This document shows positions 8,003-16,116 of a stretch of DNA of 49,567 bases, piece by piece; the stretch's first letter is position 1; each line of letters begins with the position of its first letter. Made by a program: the position numbers and the translations under genes. Source of the DNA: Chloroflexota bacterium (GTDB taxonomy: Bacteria; Chloroflexota; Dehalococcoidia; Lucifugimonadales; Lucifugimonadaceae); contig JABMNO010000013.1 in the NCBI GenBank assembly GCA_013204555.1, forward strand, positions 1-49,567, written 5' to 3'. A model generated the notes under the pieces. It was given only the letters and a program-made list of their open reading frames with translations, searched no databases and had not been told where the DNA came from.

Positions 8003-8779
8003 CTATTCTCCTTGCCAGACGGGCGGGCGTTTCTCTACGAAGGCGCGTGGGCCTTCTTTGAAATCCTTTGACTTGCGTACCCGGTCATATTCTGAATAGC
8101 GGCGGGTCATTGATTCGTCGTATGTCAGATGAACGCCTTCATATGCAAGCTGTTTCGCTGCTCTGACGGCCAGTGGAGCAGCTTCGATTATTTGAGTTGC
8201 CCAGCGCTCGGCAGCGCCAATCAGTTCGTCTTGCGGCACAACCTCGTTTACGAACCCAAGTTCCCGGGCTTCCGACGCTGGAACCTGGCGACCCGTGAGC
8301 AGTACTCCCATGGCGTGTTTCCATCCAATTTGCCGCATCAATCGTTGAGGCCCACCGGCTCCAGGCGGGAAGCCTCTACGAACTTCTGGCAATCCAAAAA
8401 TCGCGTTCTCCGAGGCGATGATGAGATCACAGGCCAGAGCGAGTTCCATCCCGCCTCCCATGGCGAAACCATTCACCGCTGCGATGATCGGTTTCCAGCA
8501 CTCCCACTCCCGGGTGATCCCGCCAAGAGGTGCGGCTTCCGCTGGATCTTCGTCGGTGCGTGAGGCTGCGTACTTGAGATCGAAGCCAGCGCAGAAAGCC
8601 TTTTCACCGGTACCGGTGATGATCGCAACCCACGAGTTGGGATCAGCTTTGAAATCCTCGAACGCGCGCCGCATCTCTTTGCTGGCGTCCGGCTGAAGCG
8701 CGTTCAGGGAGTCTGGCCGATTGATAGTTACATAGGCGATGCGGTCGCGCTTCTCGTATTTGATGAATTCAAAATCCAC
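8003..8779 (-). CDS. enoyl-CoA hydratase/isomerase family protein
   Basis: This is a 258-aa crotonase-fold enzyme. Residues that build the CoA oxyanion hole are visible in AFCAGFDLKY and NGFAMGGGMELALACDL. A family glutamate is in FGLPEVRRGFPPGAGG. The C-terminal part reads ASEARELGFVNEVVP, as usual. The likely reaction is hydration of a trans-2-enoyl-CoA, but crotonase-fold enzymes also isomerise or hydrolyse acyl-CoAs. The start is GTG with GGAG 12 bases upstream. The bicupin gene ends 22... bases upstream in the same direction, so the two are probably one operon. Confidence 0.9.
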   Translation of the reverse strand: MDFEFIKYEKRDRIAYVTINRPDSLNALQPDASKEMRRAFEDFKADPNSWVAIITGTGEKAFCAGFDLKYAASRTDEDPAEAAPLGGITREWECWKPIIAAVNGFAMGGGMELALACDLIIASENAIFGLPEVRRGFPPGAGGPQRLMRQIGWKHAMGVLLTGRQVPASEARELGFVNEVVPQDELIGAAERWATQIIEAAPLAVRAAKQLAYEGVHLTYDESMTRRYSEYDRVRKSKDFKEGPRAFVEKRPPVWQGE

Positions 8780-8800
8780 GGTGTTATCTATCTCCGATCG

Positions 8801-9526
8801 CTATCGTGATGGTGGCAATATTGGTTTGCCGTCCAGCCGGGGTGTTGTTCGCTTGTACATGCCGTCCGACTGTTGCTCGTAGAAGGTGTGGCTGGGCGTC
8901 ACGTTTGGCGTGACTGTGAGCCAGACAACCAGCCTGTCTGTTCCGGTGTTGAGGAGGCGGTGCTTCATCTCGGGTGCTACGTAGATGACGTCGCCCGCGC
9001 CAACATGAACTAACTCGTTTTCCGTGGTGGCGTCGCACTGACCCTGGAGAAATACGAATACCTCTGGCGCTCCATCGTGACTGTGATAGCCCGCCTCTTG
9101 TCCCGGTTCCAGGAAGAACATACCACCGCGCACAAGCCCTGAATCAGGGAAGCGATCAAACTGGGTGATCCCGAGCATGGTCACGCCGCCGGACTGAGCC
9201 TTGAAATCGTGAGCGTCGACCGACTCGGTTGGTCCGTTGGGACAGAGGCCGTACGCCATCTTCAGTGGCGTGATTCCGGTATTCGTGATCTCGAAAGTGA
9301 CGCCCGCAGGCGCATATGCCTGTCTGAGTCCTCCAAGCGTGAAATTACGATCGGCGGTTCGCACCAGCCCACGGCCTTCGTAGAAGAGCACGATCATGTC
9401 AGAGTCTGGATGGCGGCGAGGGCCAGTCGACTCGCCGGGAGCCAACGCAACTGCTTCCAGATGAATCGTCTCATCGCTGGCAAGGATCGCCCCGGTTTCC
9501 AGCTTCAGGTGGCGGTATTTGTCCAT
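8801..9526 (-). CDS. bicupin-like protein (double cupin)
   Basis: This 241-aa protein contains two cupin barrels. The second (about 130-235) carries the metal-binding pattern: PGQEAGYHSHDGAPEVFVF, then the second motif GAGDVIYVAPEMKHRLLN. The first (about 20-115) is degenerate: PGESTGPRRHPDSDMIVLF keeps only part of the His/Glu ligand set. The second barrel therefore probably holds the active or binding site. It could be a dioxygenase, an isomerase or a sensor of small molecules. It lies just upstream of the enoyl-CoA hydratase gene on the same strand. Confidence 0.8.
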   Translation of the reverse strand: MDKYRHLKLETGAILASDETIHLEAVALAPGESTGPRRHPDSDMIVLFYEGRGLVRTADRNFTLGGLRQAYAPAGVTFEITNTGITPLKMAYGLCPNGPTESVDAHDFKAQSGGVTMLGITQFDRFPDSGLVRGGMFFLEPGQEAGYHSHDGAPEVFVFLQGQCDATTENELVHVGAGDVIYVAPEMKHRLLNTGTDRLVVWLTVTPNVTPSHTFYEQQSDGMYKRTTPRLDGKPILPPSR

Positions 9527-9630
9527 TCGTGTCGCCCTGTTTGAATGAGTCCCGTTCTTAGAGGGGCAAGATTAGCAGGGAGTATCGGTTACGGTCGGTA
9601 CACCCAGGCCCAACACGGCAGGTGAGAAGA

Positions 9631-10257
9631 CTAGAGGCCCATGTGTCGTGGCGGGTCGCGTCGTGATTCGGTTTCGATGATGTTTACGAGTTCCTCGACA
9701 AGGTCGTCGAGTCTATTGTCGTAATTCGTGATGCGATAGTCGAATGACTTTCCCACCTCAATTTCGTGGTCGGCTGATTCCATTCTCCGCTCAATAGAAT
9801 CCAGCGAATCCTGGCCTCGCTCCACAAGCCGCGTTCGCAGGGTCTCCTTGTTTGGAGGCATCACAAATACGAAAAGAGCTTCTGGCACTAGCATCCTGAT
9901 TCGCTCGGCGCCCTGATAGTCCACGCGGAGGATTACGTGCTTGCCTTCCGAAAGGGCGCGTGCGACCTGCATCTTGGGGACGCCGTAGTAGTTGCCGTAT
10001 ACGCTGGCGTGCTCAAGCAACTGATCGTCTTCGATGAGCATCTCGAACTGCTCGCGAGATAGAAACAGGTGATTTATCTCGTTCCGTTCGCCTTCTCGCG
10101 GCTCGCGTGTAGTAGCGGTCACGACGAAGTGGAAGTTGAGGTCAGCGTGGGTCTCTTCCATGCGCTCCAGGAGCGTGTCTTTGCCAACGCCAGACGGCCC
10201 GGAGACCACCACGATAAGTGGGGTTGGTGACCCGGCATTGGAATCTCCCTCACTCAC
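9631..10257 (-). CDS. gmk: guanylate kinase
   Basis: Gmk converts GMP and ATP to GDP and ADP in purine salvage and dNTP supply. The 208-aa protein has the P-loop VVSGPSGVGKDTLLERM at residues 16-32. It also has the GMP-binding segment TATTREPREGERNEINHLFLS and the Y-rich VYGNYYGVP motif. The start is GTG and overlaps the aroA stop by 4 bases (GTGA), showing translational coupling. The length is normal for the family. Confidence 0.95.
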   Translation of the reverse strand: MSEGDSNAGSPTPLIVVVSGPSGVGKDTLLERMEETHADLNFHFVVTATTREPREGERNEINHLFLSREQFEMLIEDDQLLEHASVYGNYYGVPKMQVARALSEGKHVILRVDYQGAERIRMLVPEALFVFVMPPNKETLRTRLVERGQDSLDSIERRMESADHEIEVGKSFDYRITNYDNRLDDLVEELVNIIETESRRDPPRHMGL

Positions 10258-11588
10258 CCGACCACGCCAGTTATGCTTTCGAGATCGCGCCAGTAGGTGG
10301 GGTAGGAAATGTCAGCGGCGGCGGCGTTTTCAATGTTGACGTCGCCCTCGGCCACCAGGCCGGCGATCGCCAGCGCCATCGCAATGCGGTGGTCGCCGAA
10401 GCTATCGGCTGTCACGCCACGTAGGGATTTCACACCGGAGATTGTCATACCGTCCGGGCGGTCTTCTACCTCACCCCCAGCAGGTCGGAGCCATGCAACC
10501 GTGGCGGCGATGCGGTCTGACTCTTTGACCCGCAACTCCTCTGCTTCTGAAATCACAGTCTCCCCATCCGCGAGAGCGGCGGCGACGGCGATCACGGGAA
10601 TTTCATCAATCAGCGAGGGGATGAGGTCGCCAGCGATGTTCACGCCACGGAGTTTGCTTGATCGAGCAATCAAGTCACCCACTGGCTCGCCCGCTGAATC
10701 GCGCTCGTTTACTATTTCAATATCGGCGCCCATCTGTTCGAGGACGGTCAGGAGCCCGGTGCGGGTGGGGTTCAGGCCAACGTTTCGGACAGTGATTTCT
10801 GCGTCAGGATGCGTAATGCCGGCCACCAGCCAGAATGCGGCGGAGCTGATGTCACCCGGAACGTCTACATCCACAGCTGACAGTTCGCATGGCGTTATCG
10901 ACACATCGGCGCCGTTCTCGACCACGGGAGCGCCCATGGCACGGAGCATTCGCTCGGAATGGTCTCTCGATGGTGCGGGGCTACGCACAGTCGTCTCGCC
11001 TTCAGCCCGCAATCCTGCGAAGAGCAGGCATGATTTCACCTGCGCACTCGCCACCGGCTGGCTGAAGTCGATGCCGTGTAACTCTCCGCCGTGAAATACG
11101 ATTGGCGCAAGCCTCCCATCATCACGGGCCGAGATGTGTGCTCCCATTTGGCGAAGTGGGTCGATAACCCGGCCCATGGGGCGCGATCTGATCGATTCGT
11201 CGCCGTTAAGGATCGACTGAATATCGCGGCCTGCCAGAATGCCAGCCATTAGCCGGATGGCCGTGCCGCTGTTACCCGCGTCCAGAATGTCGCCAGCTTC
11301 GGTGAGTCCATTCATACCCACGCCACGCACTATCAGTGAGTCGCCCTGACCATGTAGACCGGGACCGCGACTGATATTCACGCCGAGTGCCAGGAGAATC
11401 CCGACCGTGGATGTGCAGTCCTCGCCGGAGGAGAAATTCGTGACCCGCGCCTCACCAACGGAGACAGCGTTCAAAATTGCAGCGCGATGGGAAATCGACT
11501 TATCGCCCGGCGGCGAAATCGTGCCTCGCAGTTGCGATGGCCTGCTTACCGTCACGGCTTTTACCGTGCCAGAGCCGACGGTGCTCAA
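10254..11588 (-). CDS. aroA: 3-phosphoshikimate 1-carboxyvinyltransferase (EPSP synthase)
   Basis: AroA joins phosphoenolpyruvate to shikimate-3-phosphate, the sixth step of the shikimate pathway. The 444-aa length is normal. Visible motifs are PPGDKSISHRAAILNAVS at the N-terminus (catalytic Lys-Ser), GNSGTAIRLMAGIL (the PEP/inhibitor loop, which keeps a Gly in the loop with Ala after Thr), SAQVKSCLLFAGL and LRVKESDRIAATV. The start is TTG and overlaps the tyrA-like stop by 4 bases (TTGA). It forms a tight three-gene block with the tyrA-like gene and gmk. Confidence 0.95.
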   Translation of the reverse strand: MSTVGSGTVKAVTVSRPSQLRGTISPPGDKSISHRAAILNAVSVGEARVTNFSSGEDCTSTVGILLALGVNISRGPGLHGQGDSLIVRGVGMNGLTEAGDILDAGNSGTAIRLMAGILAGRDIQSILNGDESIRSRPMGRVIDPLRQMGAHISARDDGRLAPIVFHGGELHGIDFSQPVASAQVKSCLLFAGLRAEGETTVRSPAPSRDHSERMLRAMGAPVVENGADVSITPCELSAVDVDVPGDISSAAFWLVAGITHPDAEITVRNVGLNPTRTGLLTVLEQMGADIEIVNERDSAGEPVGDLIARSSKLRGVNIAGDLIPSLIDEIPVIAVAAALADGETVISEAEELRVKESDRIAATVAWLRPAGGEVEDRPDGMTISGVKSLRGVTADSFGDHRIAMALAIAGLVAEGDVNIENAAAADISYPTYWRDLESITGVVG

Positions 11589-12574
11589 AGCTTGTCGAAT
11601 TTTTGGTTGCGGATGCCACGCAAACGTTCGGCAACTCCGTATCCGACAAATACGCCCAGCATCATGTCACCGCTGGTGGGGAGTTCTGTTCGCTGAATAT
11701 CCACGGGGGAGATGTTGTTCTCCCATCGCAATCGCGCGTCCCAGGCCTGATTCATAGTCTCTGAGAGTGGGCCATCAGGATCGGCGCGGTTTTCGTCATC
11801 AAGCATTATTCGGAAATCGTTAAGTTCAAGGATCATCTGTTCAATCCAGTGAATCGTCATCTCTGAGTTGGCGGTGAGCGAACCAAGGTTGGTAGCCGGA
11901 TCCACGCCGGCTGCACTGGAGACATCCCCAAACTGACCAGTGGCGAACTTGCTGATCTCCCTCCAGGATGGGCTACGCGCGGCCGCAAGCATCATGGCGT
12001 TTGAGACGATTACGGGAAGGTTAGAGGCAGCAGCAATGTAGCTATCGTGCTCTTCAGAACTGATAAAAAACGTTTTGGCGCCAAGGTCTTCAATCAACCG
12101 GATTATCTTGCGGACGGCCTCTTGTGGGGCCTTTGGAGAAGGCGCTGCAGCCCACCTTGCTCCCTCAAAGGTTGCGCCACCCGCTTCTTCAATCCCTCGA
12201 CCGGATACAAGCGGGTAGGTTGAGATGAATCCAACTGTCCGTGGAAGCAACTCATTTGCCCACTCCGTGATATCCGCGGCCGTGTTGGTTGTGTCGGTGA
12301 CAACTGCACCGGGCTTCAGATGGGCGGATATGTCTTCAAATATTGATCGTGCGGCGGAGGCGGGAGTCGCGATGACTACGGTGTCGGCGCCCGTAACTGC
12401 GTCCGTAAGAGACCACTCGCTCTTATCCAACGCTCCCGATTTATCAGCCTTCCGCTGAGTCTCGGAGTCGAAGTCGAAGCCGACTACTTCATACCGCTTT
12501 GAGTGGTTTAGCCTCAGGGTGTAGCCAATAGACGCGCCTATGTAGCCAAGCCCAATTATCGTGATTCGTTCCAT
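11585..12574 (-). CDS. prephenate dehydrogenase-family protein (divergent TyrA-like)
   Basis: TyrA enzymes oxidatively decarboxylate prephenate to 4-hydroxyphenylpyruvate for tyrosine synthesis. This 329-aa protein has the NAD(P)-binding start IIGLGYIGASIGYTLRL, the second Rossmann motif near VVIATPASA, TDTTNT, and the conserved EEHD segment near residue 176. Two usual active-site histidines appear to be replaced. The H-P-M-x-G motif is STYPLVSGRG here (Tyr near residue 120), and the ShLPH motif is SNLPVIVSN (Asn near residue 185). The genomic place beside aroA favours a tyrosine role, but the substrate may have changed. The ATG at 12574 is preferred to the TTG one codon earlier. Confidence 0.8.
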   Translation of the reverse strand: MERITIIGLGYIGASIGYTLRLNHSKRYEVVGFDFDSETQRKADKSGALDKSEWSLTDAVTGADTVVIATPASAARSIFEDISAHLKPGAVVTDTTNTAADITEWANELLPRTVGFISTYPLVSGRGIEEAGGATFEGARWAAAPSPKAPQEAVRKIIRLIEDLGAKTFFISSEEHDSYIAAASNLPVIVSNAMMLAAARSPSWREISKFATGQFGDVSSAAGVDPATNLGSLTANSEMTIHWIEQMILELNDFRIMLDDENRADPDGPLSETMNQAWDARLRWENNISPVDIQRTELPTSGDMMLGVFVGYGVAERLRGIRNQKFDKL

Positions 12575-12643
12575 CAATTACCGTCCAGATGCTCGTCGGT
12601 GGTTTTGCATCGCTATTTTAGGTGATACGCCAGCATACAACGC

Positions 12644-13351
12644 TCACCTCACAGAATAGCCGGATGCAGATTCGATTATCAGGTCCGCGAGGGGAACTAA
12701 CACGCCGGAAAGAACGCTCACGGGTGTGAGGAATTCAAGAAAAAGTAGCGCTCCAAGCGGGGCGAAACCATACCGACCCAGTTGATCAAATTTACGAGCA
12801 AGTGGGGCCGGAAGGATGCCAACGGCGAGTTTGAATCCATCCAGAGGCGGCAGTGGGATGAGATTGAATACCGCGAGGAATGAGTTCAACAGAATTCCGT
12901 AGACGAGGAAATCAGCAATGATGGATTCTGCGGTGCCACCGGAAAAAGGTGTGTTGAACGCCGGGGAGCGCCATTCGATCAATCCGGCGCGAATGGGCAG
13001 TGCGAAGAGCGTTGCCAGCAATACGTTTGACACCGGACCCGCAGCCGAGACGAGCGCCATGCCGCGCCGCGGGTCAACGTTCATGTTCAACGGATTCACC
13101 GGTGTAGGTTTGCCCCACCCGAAGAATACGAGCAAAAACAGAATTGCTCCGTTGGGGTCGATGTGGGCGCGAGGGTTGAGAGTAACTCTCCCCAGTGAGG
13201 CCGCCGTGCGATCTCCCAGTTGTAGCGCCGTCCATGCGTGGGCCGCCTCGTGAACGGTCACAGCGCTGGCCGCACCGAATGCCACGACCAACAACAAGGC
13301 GACCCAGGTGAACGGATCGTTTTGCAGGAGGTCAAAGTTACTCAGTAACAC
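12644..13351 (-). CDS. site-2-protease-family (M50) membrane metalloprotease
   Basis: This 235-aa polytopic membrane protein belongs to the short S2P subfamily. The zinc motif HEAAH is at residues 34-38 in the second hydrophobic segment. The downstream Asp ligand is in NLIPLPPLDG (Asp near 171). In between lies the LNPRAHIDPNGAI segment typical of this subgroup. About five or six hydrophobic segments are visible. There is no PDZ domain. Substrates are unknown; related proteases cleave membrane-anchored regulators or leftover signal peptides. The start is GTG with no clear Shine-Dalgarno sequence. Confidence 0.88.
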   Translation of the reverse strand: MLLSNFDLLQNDPFTWVALLLVVAFGAASAVTVHEAAHAWTALQLGDRTAASLGRVTLNPRAHIDPNGAILFLLVFFGWGKPTPVNPLNMNVDPRRGMALVSAAGPVSNVLLATLFALPIRAGLIEWRSPAFNTPFSGGTAESIIADFLVYGILLNSFLAVFNLIPLPPLDGFKLAVGILPAPLARKFDQLGRYGFAPLGALLFLEFLTPVSVLSGVLVPLADLIIESASGYSVR

Positions 13352-13412
13352 GATTTGCCAGTGGACACGCTACTTGCTCGGCGCGTGCTAAACAGTTTCG
13401 GCAGAAGTCGAC

Positions 13413-14213
13413 CTAATAGTCATCATCATCGTCGTCTTCATGTTCGTGCTCAAAATCGTGGTCATCACCGTCGGGGCCGGAAGATGAAGATTGTGCTGAG
13501 ATTGGCTCATCAGAGTGAGAGCGAGGTTTTCGCGCTTCGAGTCCGTTTATGCGTTCCCGCAGCGTCGTAAGCATCTCGTCGGAGATCGAATCGAGGTCTA
13601 CGATTATGGCGTCAGCTGGCAAGTCTCGAAGTCTCTCAAGCTCGGATTCATTGGGTGATTCACTGACGAGCAAGAAAACGTGTTTACTGATCATGGAGAC
13701 TGCTGCCTGATACTTCGCTAGTTCAGCTATCGTGAGTTTGCCAGGCTTGGTGGTGTAGTCCACGGTCAGAAAGTCGAATGGCAGGTCGTCTAGCACGCGA
13801 GCATCGCGGTCGACGATATCCAGGGGAAGGGCCACGCCTTTGGCCATCCCATCGTCTCTCAGTACTGAGGCGTGGACGTCATCAGACCCCACCAGGATCA
13901 GATCGCAGCCTGCTTCCTTCAGAGCTTCCATTTCTTCTTGGCTGATATCCGAGGTTTTAACACCCCAGAGAGCGTCTTTCAGAGTCTCAGACACCGCTTT
14001 ATCTGGTACACCGTTCAGAAGCAGTGCGTCCACAGATGTAGCATTCGAAGATTTCATCAATAACTTCACCCTGGATGGTGAGGTCAGACCGATGATGAGG
14101 AGGGCGGGGTTTTGCTTTCTTTCCACCCTGCGGCCAAATCCCATTGGCGGGGGGTCAGTCTTGCCAAGGTTGTGCAGACGTTCGATCAACTCAGGCACCA
14201 GGCGGGTCTCCAT
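13413..14213 (-). CDS. alpha/beta protein with acidic tail, overlapping the PAC2 gene
   Basis: This 266-aa protein is not a family I recognise with confidence. The body (about 35-225) alternates strands and helices (ALLIIGLTS, VDALLLNGVP, CDLILVGSDD, FDFLTVDYT, AIIVDLDS), which looks like a TIM-barrel-type or Rossmann-like fold. The last 35 residues are low complexity: Ser-rich, then almost pure Asp/Glu/His ending in a run of six Asp. The acidic His-rich tail could bind metal or basic partners. The start overlaps the end of the PAC2-family gene by 23 bases, so the two are translationally coupled and probably act together. Confidence 0.8.
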   Translation of the reverse strand: METRLVPELIERLHNLGKTDPPPMGFGRRVERKQNPALLIIGLTSPSRVKLLMKSSNATSVDALLLNGVPDKAVSETLKDALWGVKTSDISQEEMEALKEAGCDLILVGSDDVHASVLRDDGMAKGVALPLDIVDRDARVLDDLPFDFLTVDYTTKPGKLTIAELAKYQAAVSMISKHVFLLVSESPNESELERLRDLPADAIIVDLDSISDEMLTTLRERINGLEARKPRSHSDEPISAQSSSSGPDGDDHDFEHEHEDDDDDDY

Positions 14214-15105
14214 CGTTTGATTGGTCGGATCCTTTTCTCAGGAACTCTTCCACATCCGCCACCAGGGCATCTGTGTCAGCTTCGAGGAACGCGTTCTGCT
14301 CCTCGTCTTCATCTGAATCCGAGTCATATTTCTGTTCAAGTTGTTTTACGTAGCCCTTGACCTGGTCCTGGTCTTCGAGGGCACGTTCGACGGTCGTCGC
14401 AAACTCATCGGATCGAGTCCGAAGTCGTTCAATGTCCATCGGTTGAGATACAAATTGCTGAGCGGCCTGCACTAGTGCGAGCGTAACTACTGGGTTGGGT
14501 CGGACTTGCAGGTAGTGCGGGGCGTGCCCCCAGATACTGGCAGATTCAATGCCTATTTTTGATACGGCATCAATTACCACGGAAGTGATTCCGGTTGGAC
14601 CCTCATAGCGTGACGGCCCCCACTTGATGTGGGACAAGTCGGTCCCAAGGTCGGTGCTGGTGGCGCTGGTGGTGACCCTGGGCGGACGGGTGTGCGGCAC
14701 CGCGTCCAGGAGCGCTCCAAGTGTCACGACAAGTTCAATGTTGCAGGTTTTTACTACGTCAAGAATCAGCTCTGAGAACCGTCGCCACTTCAGTTGCGGC
14801 TCCGAGCCAATCATGATCACCACATCGCGTTCTTCCGGGTCCTCTGGCCGCCACGCATAGAAGCGGTACTTTGGCCACGTGATCCTTCGGGTGCCAGATC
14901 TGGTGGTTGATATCGTCGGCCGCTGCTCCGTGTAGATGTGAAACTCTTCCGGGTCTATAGCGGCAAACCGTCGCGCACCAAGATGTCTGACCATGTAGCG
15001 AGCAGCGCGTGTCGCCGCTTCAGACGCGTCAGGCCACCCCGCAAACGCGGTAAAGAGGATTGTGCGCTTCAGTTGAGGTTTTTCGAAATACTCGAGGTCT
15101 GACAA
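14191..15105 (-). CDS. PAC2 family protein
   Basis: This 304-aa protein resembles PAC2 (proteasome assembly chaperone 2) family proteins, which occur in Archaea, Actinobacteria and Chloroflexota as well as eukaryotes. The diagnostic N-terminal part is ILFTAFAGWPDASEAATRAA. It is followed by a conserved series of short strands (VVIMIGSEPQLKWRRFSE, ELVVTLGALLDAVPHTRPP) and a C-terminal helical region (LRTRSDEFATTVERAL). Bacterial members have no settled function. The start is TTG. A 23-base overlap couples it to the next gene. Confidence 0.85.
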   Translation of the reverse strand: MSDLEYFEKPQLKRTILFTAFAGWPDASEAATRAARYMVRHLGARRFAAIDPEEFHIYTEQRPTISTTRSGTRRITWPKYRFYAWRPEDPEERDVVIMIGSEPQLKWRRFSELILDVVKTCNIELVVTLGALLDAVPHTRPPRVTTSATSTDLGTDLSHIKWGPSRYEGPTGITSVVIDAVSKIGIESASIWGHAPHYLQVRPNPVVTLALVQAAQQFVSQPMDIERLRTRSDEFATTVERALEDQDQVKGYVKQLEQKYDSDSDEDEEQNAFLEADTDALVADVEEFLRKGSDQSNDGDPPGA

Positions 15106-15231
15106 GTCGAACCGGGACTTTTGGCTAGGTGCTTAAATTGAGGTATCGATTGAGGAATTCACGAGGGAGTCGTCTATCCGCGAGTTTAGCACTGAGTGTT
15201 CCATGCGCCAGAACAAAACGGGAGGAAATTA

Positions 15232-16062
15232 TCAACGGCCACGAGTAATGTAGTTCACGAGTTCAGCATCAAACGGCAGTGTGTCAGTGTCCACCCAATG
15301 GCGTTTTTGAGCTGGCGGTAGAGTGATTGGCAGATTGGCGCTGAGTTCGTCATAGGCGATCGATGCTAGAGCTGGGAGTGATGCTACGTCCTCCGCGTTA
15401 TAGCGAATTAGCGTCTCCATAGCTCCCTTTTCACCTTCGTCCGCCATCCGCCAGAGGGTGATTGCGTCCCTGCCACTGAGTTTGGACAGGGCAGTCTCTC
15501 GACCCACTCCCAGCATCTGCTCAATGCGTTTCAATCCGCCTGTGTAGCCCGCCTTGCGCATGGCATATCTCAAGTCCAGGTGGGCGGCATGATCGAAAAG
15601 ATCATCTTGTCCTGTTGTCCGGAATTCGCTTTTCAAGAACGGTAAATCGAAGCTCGCTCCGTTGAAGGTCACGATCAATTTGTTCTTTGAGATGGCCCCG
15701 GGAAGTTCCGCAAGATTCTTTCCACGAATGTAGGCCGTGAATCCCGTTCTATCCAGAACTCCAACCATCGTGACCACGGAATCTCCGGGCGAGAGGCCTG
15801 TTGTCTCAATATCCAGGAATGCAGAGTCGTCGATGAATTCCTGGTAGAGACGCCAGCGATCAGAACCAAGCAGCGAATTGGCAAAATGCCGTGCATCGCG
15901 GTTCTTTAGCGCAGCGCGGCCAGCATTGAGGTCCGGCTCGGCCACCCACTGTTCCAGCGATGATGCCGGCCTGTCAGTCCAGTCGGTGACCCCAGACTCC
16001 CAGATGTGGCGCTCATCTGAATGACGGATACCGGGGAAAATTACGAACGAGTTCTCAATCAT
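15232..16062 (-). CDS. ribonuclease H-like exonuclease domain protein (YprB type)
   Basis: This 276-aa protein has a DEDD-family 3'-5' exonuclease fold. The first motif is FLDIETTGLSPGDS (Asp and Glu), the second is FNGASFDLPFLKSEF (Asp), and the third region is RYNAEDVASLPAL (Asp). Between them is DLRYAMRKAGYTGGLKRIEQMLG, as in the YprB group of RNase H-like proteins. A nuclease role in DNA or RNA is likely, with unknown target. The ATG at 16062 gives a 55-residue lead segment before the catalytic domain. There is no strong Shine-Dalgarno sequence; a TAGATT -10-like box lies 9 bases before the start. Confidence 0.85.
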   Translation of the reverse strand: MIENSFVIFPGIRHSDERHIWESGVTDWTDRPASSLEQWVAEPDLNAGRAALKNRDARHFANSLLGSDRWRLYQEFIDDSAFLDIETTGLSPGDSVVTMVGVLDRTGFTAYIRGKNLAELPGAISKNKLIVTFNGASFDLPFLKSEFRTTGQDDLFDHAAHLDLRYAMRKAGYTGGLKRIEQMLGVGRETALSKLSGRDAITLWRMADEGEKGAMETLIRYNAEDVASLPALASIAYDELSANLPITLPPAQKRHWVDTDTLPFDAELVNYITRGR

Positions 16063-16116
16063 CGTCCAGCAAATCTAGCTGGCTCGAGGCCGATGTGCCA
16101 GTGACGCCTGGCGAAT

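Noticed and set aside
10309..11094. Long opposite-strand reading frame inside aroA
   Set aside because: It lies fully within the well-supported aroA gene, has Ser/Pro/Arg-rich content and no family pattern; it is a shadow frame.
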